Assembly (NCBI GenBank): GCA_001792895.1
Contig: MARA01000029.1
Span: 434,001 to 498,000 of the forward strand
Direction of reading: 5' to 3'
DNA from: Lentinus brumalis
Taxonomy: Eukaryota; Basidiomycota; Agaricomycetes; Polyporales; Polyporaceae
DNA length: 64,000 nt
Made by a program: the position numbers and the translations under genes. Below the pieces are notes generated by a model. It did no database searches. It was not told the DNA's origin and was given only the letters and a program-made list of their open reading frames with translations. Of this stretch, positions 12,646 through 22,156 are shown piece by piece. Within the stretch, counting starts at the first letter, position 1, and each line of letters opens with the position of its first letter.

Positions 12646-13033
12646 CGAGGCTCGCACTCGGGATGACGATGGATGGTTGTTCACGCGGTGCTCAGTGGGA
12701 CTTTATACATGAGCGGTACAGGCGGGCATGTGCCGAGCGAAGCGATGATACGACAAGTCCATTACGCAGACTCTCGGGCATTCGGTTCGTCCCGAAGACC
12801 ATCACCGAGTCTTCCAGCAAGCTTATTCACTTGCGTTCTGTGCAAGTGGACTATATTCAGCCACCCGTTACCACCGAGGGACTACTAGTACGCGGGAAGC
12901 TTATCACGAAGCGCAGATGCGTGCCTACTATCATACTCCGATCGCGTTGAGGACTTCTGAAAACCTGCGCGACCAGCTGAATGGTACATCCGCACCGAGA
13001 ACATCATGGAAAGACGAAACCAAAGGTCCCCCG
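12646..13033. other. Intergenic region between two minus-strand genes
   Basis: Contains the promoter of the hydrolase and the 3' flank of the SET-domain gene. Two short plus-strand frames are open, but neither shows a domain or splice-supported extension. Nothing else seen. Confidence 0.45.
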
Positions 13034-14386
13034 TCACCGACGCTTCTTGTCCAGCTTCCCCCACCAGTCCGTCTTCCTCGGGTTGCTCGCCACAGCATCC
13101 CAACCCCTATCAATACCGGTGAATGTCATGGACAGCTTCCCAGCTACGGTCGCATAGAAGCTAACCTTGAATTCGTCTTTCAAGACCGAATATCCCTTCA
13201 CGAGCCGCGCGAGAACCGGCTCCCAGAGCTCCCCGTAGACGTAGCTCTCGCGCATGCACAGGTACCACGTAACCTGCGCAAGGCGGAACCCGTTCATGTC
13301 CTCATGTCCATCCGCATGAATCACAGGTATCGTGACAGGAGCTCCGTCCATGACCCACTGCGCGAAGAGCAGGTCGTCCTCGTTGCAGCGCAGGAAACGT
13401 TCGAACAGCGTCTGCCGGAAGTAGTCGCTGTGTTCGCGTTCTTGGCCGGTCAGCTTACATGCCTGGCACTGGCAAAGGAAGCCGTAGCGCCGCTTGAGCT
13501 CTTCTTGACGATGCGCGGTACTGTGGAATGCGTTCGCAAGGTAACAGCAGGTCGCCTCCTGGCCCTTCAGGATAGGCAGCACGGCGCGCAAGGTGAACGT
13601 GAGGGTCTCGAGGTCGAACGCGACGTGTGCATTCGCACAGCAGCTATACAATGCAGATGAGTCGGTGTCAGAAAGGCACGGTCCTGGCGCACGGAGAACA
13701 TTCCACCTTTGGAGACGTACCTATGGTTGACGGGGGATATGTCGCGTGCAAGTCCGCTGTATCCAAACTCATCATATTCGGGGAGGTCGGTCACTTTGAA
13801 CATATTGGTGGCAAATACACCACTCGGATGGAACGTCGCTTTGTCCGTGCTCTTCCAGTCCTTCAACGTGCGGATGATGTCATGGTTCTCAGGGTACATG
13901 GTCTTCACGATCCGCTCGTACATGAGGTCCCTCTCGCTCGGTGTGATCCGCATGCTGGAGAAGCAAGGGGCGTTCGCGAGCGATCATCTGGCCGGGAATG
14001 ATGTCGTCGAGTGCAATAATCCCAGCGCCCGCAGGTCCAACATCGACGATCTTGTAGCGTGCTGGCGACGGTGAGGAGAAGGGAAGGGGGAAGCCTGGGT
14101 AGCGCTTCACGAGTTCCTCCCCCATCCCATCGTACAGTACGATGGAGGTGGACAGAGGGGGCGGACCGGGTCTGGGAGGGAATGTCACGACCACAAGTGG
14201 CCGTCCAGCAGCGCCGGAGCTACCGGGGACGTGCAGGACGGGGGCGCGATACGTCCCAGGAGGTGTCTTGATGACCTCCCTCGCGACCTGTCCTCCATGT
14301 CCGGAAGAAGAGCGACGCGGGTCCGTCGGCGGAGCCATGCTTACTTGCGGCTGATGCAGCTTTGATGGGGCGGAAGTGAGAGACAT
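13034..14386 (-). CDS. SMYD-like SET-domain protein, one frameshift
   Basis: Putative protein-lysine methyltransferase. Exons 14386-13721 and 13643-13034 join at PVNHS|CCANAHVAFD, the SET-N NHSC motif, created across the intron. The C-terminal half has the cysteine-rich post-SET cluster GFLCQCQAC. The N-terminal half has the SET start (RYKIVDVGPAGAGIIALDDI, then ARERPLLL). Exon sum is 1276 nt, one base more than a multiple of three. Between PLLLQ and RITPSERDLMYER, around 13950-13965, the reading moves by one base with no GT-AG pair available to explain it. Either a sequence error adds one base here, or this allele is broken. No MYND zinc finger is visible, so it is SMYD-like rather than a full SMYD. 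It starts at ATG 14386; a Pro/Ser-rich, low-complexity N-terminus of about 90 residues precedes the SET region. Confidence 0.82.
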
Positions 14387-14874
14387 GGGGTCAGGCGTAC
14401 GTGGCTGTTGGCGTAGTGACAGATGAGGAGACGGGTTGAAGTTCGTGTAGACTAGGAGCGCAAGCGATACGAAGGCAGCGAGGCTTCAGTCGCTTGTCGA
14501 ACAGTCGCAGATCAACCTTCGGCGTGATGTCGTGCTGGGGAAGGGAAGAATGAATAGCGAAGGCGAGAGGGAGACAAAGGAAGCGAAGGGAGGCAGTGAT
14601 AAATATCCGAATCGGGAGCCTCGCACAACGACGAACCAGCTCAGCGACCCGTATGTCTTGATCTTCGTGTACGTTGAGCACGAACCTAAGCGAGGACTGC
14701 GGAGAGCTTAATAGAAGACGGCGCCATACGAAAAGGGTGTGAGGTTGACTCGTGGGAAGTTTCCAAGTCGATCTTGGAGCTGTGAGAAGCTCATTCGAAG
14801 CGATCGGAAACATATGAATGATAATTACCAGAGGATGGTATGTGTCGGTAGTTGATGGTCCTGGAGAGACCATT
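14387..14874. other. Intergenic region upstream of the SET gene
   Basis: One minus-strand frame is open across most of this stretch (14391-14873), but its composition and lack of motifs give no support for a gene. It probably represents the promoter and leader of the SET-domain gene. The stop codon of the first arrayed F-box gene lies just beyond. Confidence 0.4.
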
Positions 14875-16233
14875 CTACACGTCTGACATCCTAAACTGCA
14901 GACGCCCCTCGTCCTGCAGTCGAGGAAGCACGTCCTTCAGAAACACAACGTAGTCGTCGAACTCCGTCTGTCGGCTAAAGACAGACCGAGGTGTCGCTGA
15001 TAGCCCTTCGATAGGACCCCACTGATCCATGAACCCGCCATCGCAGAGCACGCAAGTGAACGATTCCAGCTCGGGGAAGCGTGCAAGTGTCCCCGCGTCC
15101 ACAGCCCCCCAACGGATGGGCGACGGCCCCTTCATCTCCTCGATTGCCCGCAGCTCCTCGATTGTGTCTCGCGAGTGGGGGCCGTACCGCTGAAAGCGGA
15201 GTTCGATGTGCCGGAGCGAGGTCGGAGCGTTGGAGAGCAACCTCCAATTATTCGCCAGGATGGCTGCGTAGAGCAGCGTCGCGGGTTCTCGGTGTATCGA
15301 GCTTGTAGTAGTAGAGTATATCACGAGCGTTTGAATGGAGGAGAACCTGCGACAGAGCTCTGCAGAGACCCATTCCTTGGGTACGTCCCAGTGCCTGAGA
15401 GGTGGAAACCTTCGTTGGTCCTCGATGATCCGATTGAGGCTCCCGCTGAGACTGAGGACGTTCACGGAGAGAGTATGAATGAACTTGAAGTGACTCAAGA
15501 TGTCGTTCTGTGCAAGTCGCTCCAGGACCCCTGTCCGTGGAGAGAGGGCGAGGGAGAGAGGGGAGGAGGGAGCCTCAAAGCCGTGAAACAAATTCGTCAG
15601 GACACCACTGCCACCACTGGCAGTGACTGCATAGACGAGGATGGACCGTATCTGCACTTCGACAGACGGGAGTTCTGCGGGGTGGTCCGTCGATTCGACG
15701 AGGACATCTTTGAGCACGAGCGCATCGATCCGTACGAAGTATGACAGGAAGCGACGGAACGGAATCGCATCCTGGAGGACAATGCAGTCCTGGATTTTGA
15801 GCATCTCGACGGAGCGACTCGTGTGCAGTAACGGATAGGGATCCACCCTGTTGGAGGGCAGAGAGTATGCCAACCGCATTCTCCTGAGAGTGATATGGGT
15901 GGCCGTGGGGAACTGCGCCAGTGACATTGCGATCTCCTCAACGGACAGCTCGAGCCGTCGCCTTGCCTTGTTCCGCGTACGTCCATCGATAGTGACTGAA
16001 CGAAGGAAATTGCCGGAGTTTGGCAGGGTCGAGAGGAATGCAAGTAGGTTTTTGAAGGTCCGGGAAGGTACTGCGGGTCGGCATACCACTCCTCGGAAGA
16101 GATAAGGCCGAGTGAGATAATTCCACGAGCCGCAGACGAGCGCACAAGAGCGCATGGTAGCGACATCCTGTAGGTGGGAGATAACGACGTCGAATATGTC
16201 CAAAGGCACACGCTGGTTGATCGCAGGATCCAT
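14875..16233 (-). CDS. F-box protein, family A copy 1
   Basis: Predicted SCF adaptor, single coding exon, 452 residues from ATG 16233 (MDPAINQRVPLDIFDVV). The frame is open upstream to an ATG at 16368. A GTAAGT donor near 16375 and a TACAG acceptor near 16300 suggest a 5'-leader intron there, so I prefer 16233, which also matches family A copy 8. The F-box is at residues 8-45 (VPLDIFDVVISHLQD, SCALVCGSWNYLTRPYLF), followed at once by the family signature VVCRPAVPSRTF. The middle is variable. The C-terminal 130 residues carry the family core SLRHIELRFQRYGPHS, ARFPELESFTCVLCDGGF and an EFDDYV segment, ending in FRMSDV. Its nearest relative here is copy 8 at 47-48 kb (shared DQWGPIEGLSATPRS versus EQWGPIEELSATPRS). 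Confidence 0.85.
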   Translation of the reverse strand: MDPAINQRVPLDIFDVVISHLQDVATMRSCALVCGSWNYLTRPYLFRGVVCRPAVPSRTFKNLLAFLSTLPNSGNFLRSVTIDGRTRNKARRRLELSVEEIAMSLAQFPTATHITLRRMRLAYSLPSNRVDPYPLLHTSRSVEMLKIQDCIVLQDAIPFRRFLSYFVRIDALVLKDVLVESTDHPAELPSVEVQIRSILVYAVTASGGSGVLTNLFHGFEAPSSPLSLALSPRTGVLERLAQNDILSHFKFIHTLSVNVLSLSGSLNRIIEDQRRFPPLRHWDVPKEWVSAELCRRFSSIQTLVIYSTTTSSIHREPATLLYAAILANNWRLLSNAPTSLRHIELRFQRYGPHSRDTIEELRAIEEMKGPSPIRWGAVDAGTLARFPELESFTCVLCDGGFMDQWGPIEGLSATPRSVFSRQTEFDDYVVFLKDVLPRLQDEGRLQFRMSDV

Positions 16234-16368
16234 GAGAACTGATGCAACGAGGGCGTCATGAACGCCTCTGGGAATGGACCACGAAAGAGTTCGTACCTGT
16301 AGCAATGCTGAAGGTCGATGTGTACGCGCAGAAACGGCGAAGGGGTGCAGAAGGGGTGTTGTCGTCAT

Positions 16369-16755
16369 ACTTACCGCGAAAGGCAGCACAGCCCGTGGGA
16401 AAGTAGAATCAGCGTTTATTCATCAAGTTCATGACTTTTCTTGTTTCTGAAAAGCAACCGAGAAGCTCCATAGCATTTCGCCAATGCAATCCTAACGAAA
16501 ACATAGCGAAGAGTGAATATCAAGATCGTGACGATGACATTGATTGCCTGGACGGGACACCGTACGCGACTGATTACGAGACTGACAGCGGCGACTTGCA
16601 GTGTCGTGCCGCATTGAATGTGAACGCCTGTGTGGCTAGCGATGAGGTATGAGCACGGGATGGATGTAGAGCTGGGAGACGGCAGGAGACGGCACGGTAC
16701 TCACAATTCCCTCCCTCTCACATGACTAGATCAACACCGCGAGTGACGGCTCAGT
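16369..16755. other. Intergenic spacer between F-box copies 1 and 2
   Basis: Contains the upstream region of copy 1 and the 3' flank of copy 2. A 73-codon plus-strand frame with acidic content (16431-16652) shows no homology I know and is not supported as a gene. Confidence 0.45.
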
Positions 16756-18375
16756 CTAGATATCCGACATCCTGAAACGCAGAAGACCCTTCTCATGCAA
16801 CCGCGGCAAGACACTCTTCAGCAGCTCGACGTAGTCGTCGAACTCCTGCTGCCTGCTGCAGGCGGGAGCTGGCGGAGCCATAACCACATCATCACGGACA
16901 AAGGGCCCATATTCGTCGAGGAAGCCTCCATCGCAGAGGACACATGTGAACGCCTGCAAAGCCGGGAACCGCGCGAGCGTCCCCTCGTCGATCATGCTCC
17001 ATCGTGGCCGGGGTGGGTTGCCCAGAGCGAGGCGGTCGGCAGCTCGCCGTTCCTCGAGCATCGCACGAATGTGCGGCGGGAACCGTGCCAGCGTCTCGTC
17101 GTCGATCATGCTCAGTCGTAATGGCTCCGGGTACAGGGAAGGGTTGCCAATAGCGCGCAGATCGTCGAGCATGGAACGCGTGTGTGGTCCGTAGCGCTGG
17201 AAGCGGAGCTCAATGAGTCTCAGGGAAGTCGGCGCATTGGAGAGGAGCGACCAGTTGTTCTCGAGAAGTCTCCCGTAGAAGCGAGTGGCGAACCAGCTCG
17301 TCTTCATGGCGCTCGTGGTCGTGAAGTGAAGTACCAATTTCTTGATGGAATTGAACGGGCTCAGATCGACGTGAGGGAAGTCAGGAAACTCTGAGGCGGA
17401 CGTCCGTGGGAAGGCCGTAGCGATAAATTGCGGGTTTGGGGGAGGCCAAGTGGGTGCACCAGTTACGACATAGCGGAGCTCGTGGCAGGACGCTCCGAGG
17501 ACGTTGATACGGACGGCGTGCAGGTCTTTGCCAAAGACCGTGAGAAGCTCCTTGAGCGATGCGACTGCCATCGGGCCGCCGATAAGCCTCGTTGAGACTA
17601 CCATCGGACCACCGATGAGCGACATCGGGACAGACAAGCCTGGTGAGGCCTCCGACACGAGACAATGGCGGAGCCACGTCCAAAACTGGCCGCCCAGAGG
17701 GTACCCGTCAACTTGGATGACGCGGATCCGGGTGGACAGCAGGGCCGGCAAAGGCTGCGCGTACGAAGCTTTGAGGGAGAGTCCGTGCAGCGCGAGCGTC
17801 TCGATCTGGGCGATCGAGGTAAGGAGGTGGTAGAGCGGCACCAAGGTATCGACTCGGCAGCCACAGATTGAGAGCATCTTCAGTGATATGGGCCGTTGGC
17901 GGGGCGTTTGCGGAGCGATCGTTGCGGGGGCGGATGTCGAAGGGAGGTTGGGTTCTGATGATGCGGAGCAGAACCTCGTCCGTCGAATGTAGAGGTTCGT
18001 CAGCGCTGGAATCCTGCCAAGTGCATCAATCATAGGTTCCAACAAGATGTCGCTGATCTGGGTGGATCCGGGGGTGGGTGCTCCGTCAACCGTGAGCCAC
18101 CGTATGAACCGCGTGACATTGGGCGACGTGATGAGGAACACAATGAAGTCGCCCCAGGTGCGCATCGGTACTGCCGGACGACAGACGACTCTCCGGAAGA
18201 GGTGAGGACGTGTAAGTGCAGCCCATGACGTGCAAACCAATGTGCAGGAGCTGAGGGAGGTGACATCCCCTTCCAGATGAGAAAATACAAGACTCTTGAG
18301 TTCTGGTGGAAGGCGACGGTGGAAATGATTGGTTGGTCGCAAGGATTCAGGATGCGCTCCAGATCCTTGGTCCAT
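16756..18375 (-). CDS. F-box protein, family A copy 2
   Basis: Single coding exon, 539 residues from ATG 18375 (MDQGSGAHPES), the longest of the minus-strand copies. The F-box is at about residues 20-57 (RRLPPELKSLVFSHLEGD, SCTLVCTSWAALTRPHLF), followed by VVCRPAVPMRTW. It has two insertions relative to its sisters: GGPMVVSTRLIGGPMAV looks like a short tandem duplication of LIGGPMxV near residue 260, and the segment LDDLRAIG...LAR...IDEGTLARFP is partly doubled (two ETLARFP/GTLARFP units near 430 and 470). The core RFQRYGPHT, FTCVLCDGGFLDEYGPF and RQQEFDDYVELLKSVLPR is intact, ending in FRMSDI. The role is inferred to be ubiquitin-ligase substrate choice; the target is unknown. Confidence 0.85.
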   Translation of the reverse strand: MDQGSGAHPESLRPTNHFHRRLPPELKSLVFSHLEGDVTSLSSCTLVCTSWAALTRPHLFRRVVCRPAVPMRTWGDFIVFLITSPNVTRFIRWLTVDGAPTPGSTQISDILLEPMIDALGRIPALTNLYIRRTRFCSASSEPNLPSTSAPATIAPQTPRQRPISLKMLSICGCRVDTLVPLYHLLTSIAQIETLALHGLSLKASYAQPLPALLSTRIRVIQVDGYPLGGQFWTWLRHCLVSEASPGLSVPMSLIGGPMVVSTRLIGGPMAVASLKELLTVFGKDLHAVRINVLGASCHELRYVVTGAPTWPPPNPQFIATAFPRTSASEFPDFPHVDLSPFNSIKKLVLHFTTTSAMKTSWFATRFYGRLLENNWSLLSNAPTSLRLIELRFQRYGPHTRSMLDDLRAIGNPSLYPEPLRLSMIDDETLARFPPHIRAMLEERRAADRLALGNPPRPRWSMIDEGTLARFPALQAFTCVLCDGGFLDEYGPFVRDDVVMAPPAPACSRQQEFDDYVELLKSVLPRLHEKGLLRFRMSDI

Positions 18376-18840
18376 ACCGTGCTAGCAAAGTCGTCAGCAC
18401 GAACTCTCATGCCACGGAACGATACGCACCTAGTACCTCTCCGAATACAGCTAACTGCCAACTTGAACTTGACGAGATCCGAGGCGGTGCAGGACCCAGG
18501 TGCTGTTGAGGCCGGCCGCCGTTTTATAAGGCAGAATAAGCGCACTGATGTGCCTGACTTCAGTACCCACGAGTAGACGACCGCCGGTTGGCTGAAGGCG
18601 GTCACTCGGATCGTACAGCCTGTTTGATATCAAGACCAGCAACTTGACAGCTTGAGCGTCGCTTTCTGTCCCGTCTGTGTGCATTGACATTGACTAGCTC
18701 TGTCCAGGAGATCGAGCAAGTACTTACTCTCTATCTTTGACAGGCGCTACCAACATTTCCAGCGGCCCGGGCTGACTCCGGGACGATACTGCGCACACCC
18801 TCCTGGCGATCCGACTCCGCACCGAGACCAGTCGCAGGCT
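18376..18840. other. Intergenic spacer between F-box copies 2 and 3
   Basis: Upstream region of copy 2 and 3' flank of copy 3. No gene supported; open frames are short and unrelated to any family I recognise. Confidence 0.45.
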
Positions 18841-20268
18841 CTAGACATCCGACATCCTGAACCGCAGAATACCTCTCTCGTGCAGCCGCGGCAGGACGCC
18901 CTTCAGCAACTCGACATAGTCATCGAATTCCTGCTGCCTGCTGCACCTAGAGCCCGATGCGTCTGGCTCTGCACCCTCAAATGGCCCATAGTGCTCGACG
19001 AAGCGTCCATCGCAGAGGGTGCACGTGAACGCCTCCAAGCCCGGGAAGCGTGCGAGCGTCCCCTCGTCCACCGTGCTCCATGATACCGGCCCTGAGTTCG
19101 CAGTATCATCATTGATGGCGAGAAGGTCGTGGATCATGGCAGGGCTGTGCGGCCCGTACCGCTGGAAACGCAGCTCGATGCTCGCAAGGGATGTCGAGGT
19201 CTCCGACAAAACCGACCAATTGTTCTCCAGGAGCCGAGCATACAGATGGGTAGCGTCTCGTCCCGTCTTCACGCGTGTGGTCGTCAAGTAAAGCACCATC
19301 GAGCGGATATAAATGGAGGAGCTGAGGAAGACGCCGGGAAAGTAGGGAAAGGGAGGGAGAGCAGCTGGCAGCGCCGCGCCTTCTTCGATCATGTACCGGA
19401 GATCGCACGAAGCCCCAAGGACGTTGATGGAGACCTTCCGCACATCGCGCTCGCAGAAGTTATGGAGAACGTCCGCCAAGGGGAGGAAGGCGTATTCCTC
19501 CATATCACGGACGAGCCTCGTCGAGATCGACAAGCCTGATGTGGCTCCGGGCGCGAGACAGCGGCGGAATAATGGCCAAAACCGTTCGCCATAGGACGCA
19601 TCCACATGAATTGCATCAATACGAAGGTCGAGTGGAGGCAGTAGAATTAGGCCGCGCGGGGACATGAGAACGTCGTACAGCGCCAGGGTCTCGATTCGAG
19701 CAAGAGAAGTGAGTAGGTGGTAGAACGGCAGCAAGCCGTCGATTGAACATGCATCGAGCGCGAGCACCTTCAGTCGACAAGCTCGCGGATGCGGGGAGCT
19801 CCTTGCCGCCGCAACAGCTTGGCCATACGTTTCGACGGGTTCCGGGCACCTGAACCGCGCTCCCTTGATGCAGAGCCTTCTGAGCGACGGCATTCTCTTC
19901 AGCGCCTCCCGAACATTCTCTACCACCACATTATCCACCGCCGGATGGCTCCGCCGCTTCCCTCCGTCAACGGTGAGGCATCGCATGTGCCGCACGACAT
20001 CATGAGACGTGGAGAGGAACCCGAAGAGGTCGTCCCAGGTGCGCGTCGGCACCGCCGGGCGGCAGACGACTTTCCGGAAGAGGTAGGGACGAGCGAGTGC
20101 AGCCCAGGATGCGCACACCAACGTGCAGCAGCGAAGGGTAGCGATCTCGCCCTCCAAGTGAGACAAGACGATGTCGATGATTTCGAGGGGAAATGTTCCG
20201 ACATTCCAGGCTGGCGACTTGGGCTCGAGGTATGCCTCGAGCACATTGGCATGTATCCCTGCGTCCAT
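18841..20268 (-). CDS. F-box protein, family A copy 3
   Basis: Single coding exon, 475 residues from ATG 20268 (MDAGIHANVLEAYLEPKSP). The F-box is at about residues 24-62 (FPLEIIDIVLSHLEGEI, CCTLVCASWAALARPYLF), with the family signature VVCRPAVPTRTWDD after it. The middle holds alternating Leu-rich segments that may form irregular leucine-rich repeats. The C-terminal core is SIELRFQRYGPHS, VSWSTVDEGTLARFP, FTCTLCDGRF, RQQEFDDYVELLKGVLPR, ending in FRMSDV. It appears intact. Its N-terminus is nearly the same as the orphan fragment at 36 kb and copy 6 at 42.5 kb (all begin MDAGI), so its upstream region and first exon belong to the same duplicated unit. Confidence 0.87.
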   Translation of the reverse strand: MDAGIHANVLEAYLEPKSPAWNVGTFPLEIIDIVLSHLEGEIATLRCCTLVCASWAALARPYLFRKVVCRPAVPTRTWDDLFGFLSTSHDVVRHMRCLTVDGGKRRSHPAVDNVVVENVREALKRMPSLRRLCIKGARFRCPEPVETYGQAVAAARSSPHPRACRLKVLALDACSIDGLLPFYHLLTSLARIETLALYDVLMSPRGLILLPPLDLRIDAIHVDASYGERFWPLFRRCLAPGATSGLSISTRLVRDMEEYAFLPLADVLHNFCERDVRKVSINVLGASCDLRYMIEEGAALPAALPPFPYFPGVFLSSSIYIRSMVLYLTTTRVKTGRDATHLYARLLENNWSVLSETSTSLASIELRFQRYGPHSPAMIHDLLAINDDTANSGPVSWSTVDEGTLARFPGLEAFTCTLCDGRFVEHYGPFEGAEPDASGSRCSRQQEFDDYVELLKGVLPRLHERGILRFRMSDV

Positions 20269-20499
20269 GTCTAAGCCTCACTGTGGAAGGAACAACTCAG
20301 CAGTCCAGTTGAACCGCTCCTGCTGGCTAGAACGGACCGTGACTCTCAGGACCGTCCAAAGGAAGCACGGGGCCTGGCGCACCTCAATGCAACGTACGTT
20401 GATATCTATGAATGGACTACGATGAGCAAGTCGACGGAGGAGAGCGTCGGATGGAGCTAGACTTGGCAGGAGACTGAGATAACCTGGACCCAGAGCGAC

Positions 20500-21930
20500 G
20501 TTGTGGTTTGAGAAGAACCAAGGACGGTGTGAAACGGCTTGTCCCAAAAGGCGCAATCGGCACAGGGACTCCGACAGACTCCGACGCGTGAGCTTGAATT
20601 TCAACTCCAAGATCCCGCGGTATGAGAACGTCACTATTTCCGAGCTCGCGGTCTCCACCTCGCACTGGCTGATATCGAGGCAGGTTGGTGATATGCGCTA
20701 AGATCTTACTACGACAATCATCTCCCCATCGAGTTCCTCCACCACAACTCAGCCACTTCTAGTTCTCAGAGTATTCGATATTCGACAGATGTGGCAGGCA
20801 CATCGAGCTCCGCGGGACCCTACTCCCTGTACGCAGACCGTGGCGGCATGCTATTCGCCGCTACGATGCGAGAAGTCCGCTGATCATGAGGATCACCGGA
20901 TCCCAGTCGTCCAGTAGTGCGCGGTCCTGAGCACAGCGTGATCCGAGTCATCACGCTTCCTAGTATAAGCAGCGTCACAGCTCAGCAAGGCTCGCCATGC
21001 ATGGGCACGATTGGCGGGACAGAAGGGGACCGACGGGGTCGTCCGAACTGGCTGAGCAGGGTCTCGTATGTCGAAGGCTGGGATGCTGACGATCGGAGGT
21101 ACGACAGTCCAAATGGCAGAGCATAGGACGCTGTATGTCGGACATACCGGCAAAGGAATCGAACCCTGCGCCGTTCGGGAGAGCAGCACTTGGCTGGATT
21201 ACGGGGCGGCGGAATTCTCCTGTGAGGTCCCACCGCTACAGGTGTGCGTTGTAGAGTTTGGGACGTTGACTGTGATGTGCGGCGCTTCTGAAAACTTCCA
21301 GCGTACAGGTTACTTTAGTTCGACCGCCTCGTCCATCCAGAAGATGTAGATTATCAGGAGCCCGCTGCAGAGCTCTGCACAATAGGAATAGTGGCGCGCC
21401 TCATCGCCCGCGAATTCGTCCCAGAGAATGCCTGCAATGTGCACGAACCGCGATGGTGAGCCGAGCCGTCGCTGGTATTGAGGCTACGGAGAAATGGGTG
21501 TGATGGCGCGGACCGCAACGTTAATTGAAACGAATGTCGGCAGGCCGCGTGCTATACGTTCCTAGCAGCGGCACCGACTGGAAAGTGCGGCCGTCCTGCA
21601 GGTGAGAGACAATCAGCGATTAGCACGTTCGACGAGTGATGTTCAGAACACGGAAAGGCTCGAACGAACATACACCGAAGACATACCATGATATACCCAA
21701 ATATACCGCAGTGGAACTGTGGAAGTCGAAGTCGCCCCTTCGCACTCCGGGGTATGTAGCCGCCTTAAATCATGGAACTTGCCCCATTAACGTGCACCGC
21801 TAGCATTGCCGCGTTGAGCACGAGGTTCTCATTCGGCTTGTCATCGTCTGTCGTCATGTGCGCTGGATCGAACGGCCTCCGTCGCTCGTTATTTCCTGCA
21901 CGTAGAGTGCAGCACCGAATTAAAGGAAAG
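20500..21930 (+). repeat. Upstream repeat block of F-box copy 3, related to 36.3-38.1 kb
   Basis: This stretch has no gene I can support, but it matches the DNA at 36340-38110 in the same orientation. Shared pieces include AAGGACGGTGTGAAAC near 20520 (against 36360), CCAGTCGTCCAGTA near 20905 (against 36850), TATGTCGGACATACCGG near 21133 (against 37373), the CCCTGTGAGG-type block near 21225 (against 37450) and GGGTATG..GCCGCC near 21750 (against 37925). The match continues the homology of the adjacent gene starts, so it marks an old segmental duplication of gene plus upstream DNA. Confidence 0.65.
21145..21200 (-). repeat. SINE-like unit with a tRNA-type B box
   Basis: On the minus strand GGTTCGATTCC (21155-21165) is a perfect RNA polymerase III B box. 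About 20 bases upstream of it lies CAGCCAAGTGC, which resembles an A box in 8 of 11 positions. No complete cloverleaf can be drawn. A related unit with the same A-like and B-like pair is at 37389-37440, and a decayed B-box-like site (GGTCGACTCC) is at 37086-37095. Confidence 0.35.
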
Positions 21931-22156
21931 GACACACCCAGGCATGGTTATAGATATTTGCGAAACTGTTCCGTCCCATACGATAGGTCCGAGAGCCACC
22001 CTACATCGAGTGCTCACCCCTGCGCGGATTCAATGGTATGAGTACCGCGGGAGATAGAGCTCGAAGAACCGGACTCACCAGCCTTCCTATGCGCCGACTC
22101 CGCCATGATCTACTGCGCACAGAATCCGACTGACCACCGTGATCCACTCGCAAACT

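Noticed and set aside
21145..21240. Possible tRNA gene on the minus strand
   Set aside because: A perfect B box is present but no acceptor stem or anticodon arm can be formed; kept only as a SINE-like repeat.
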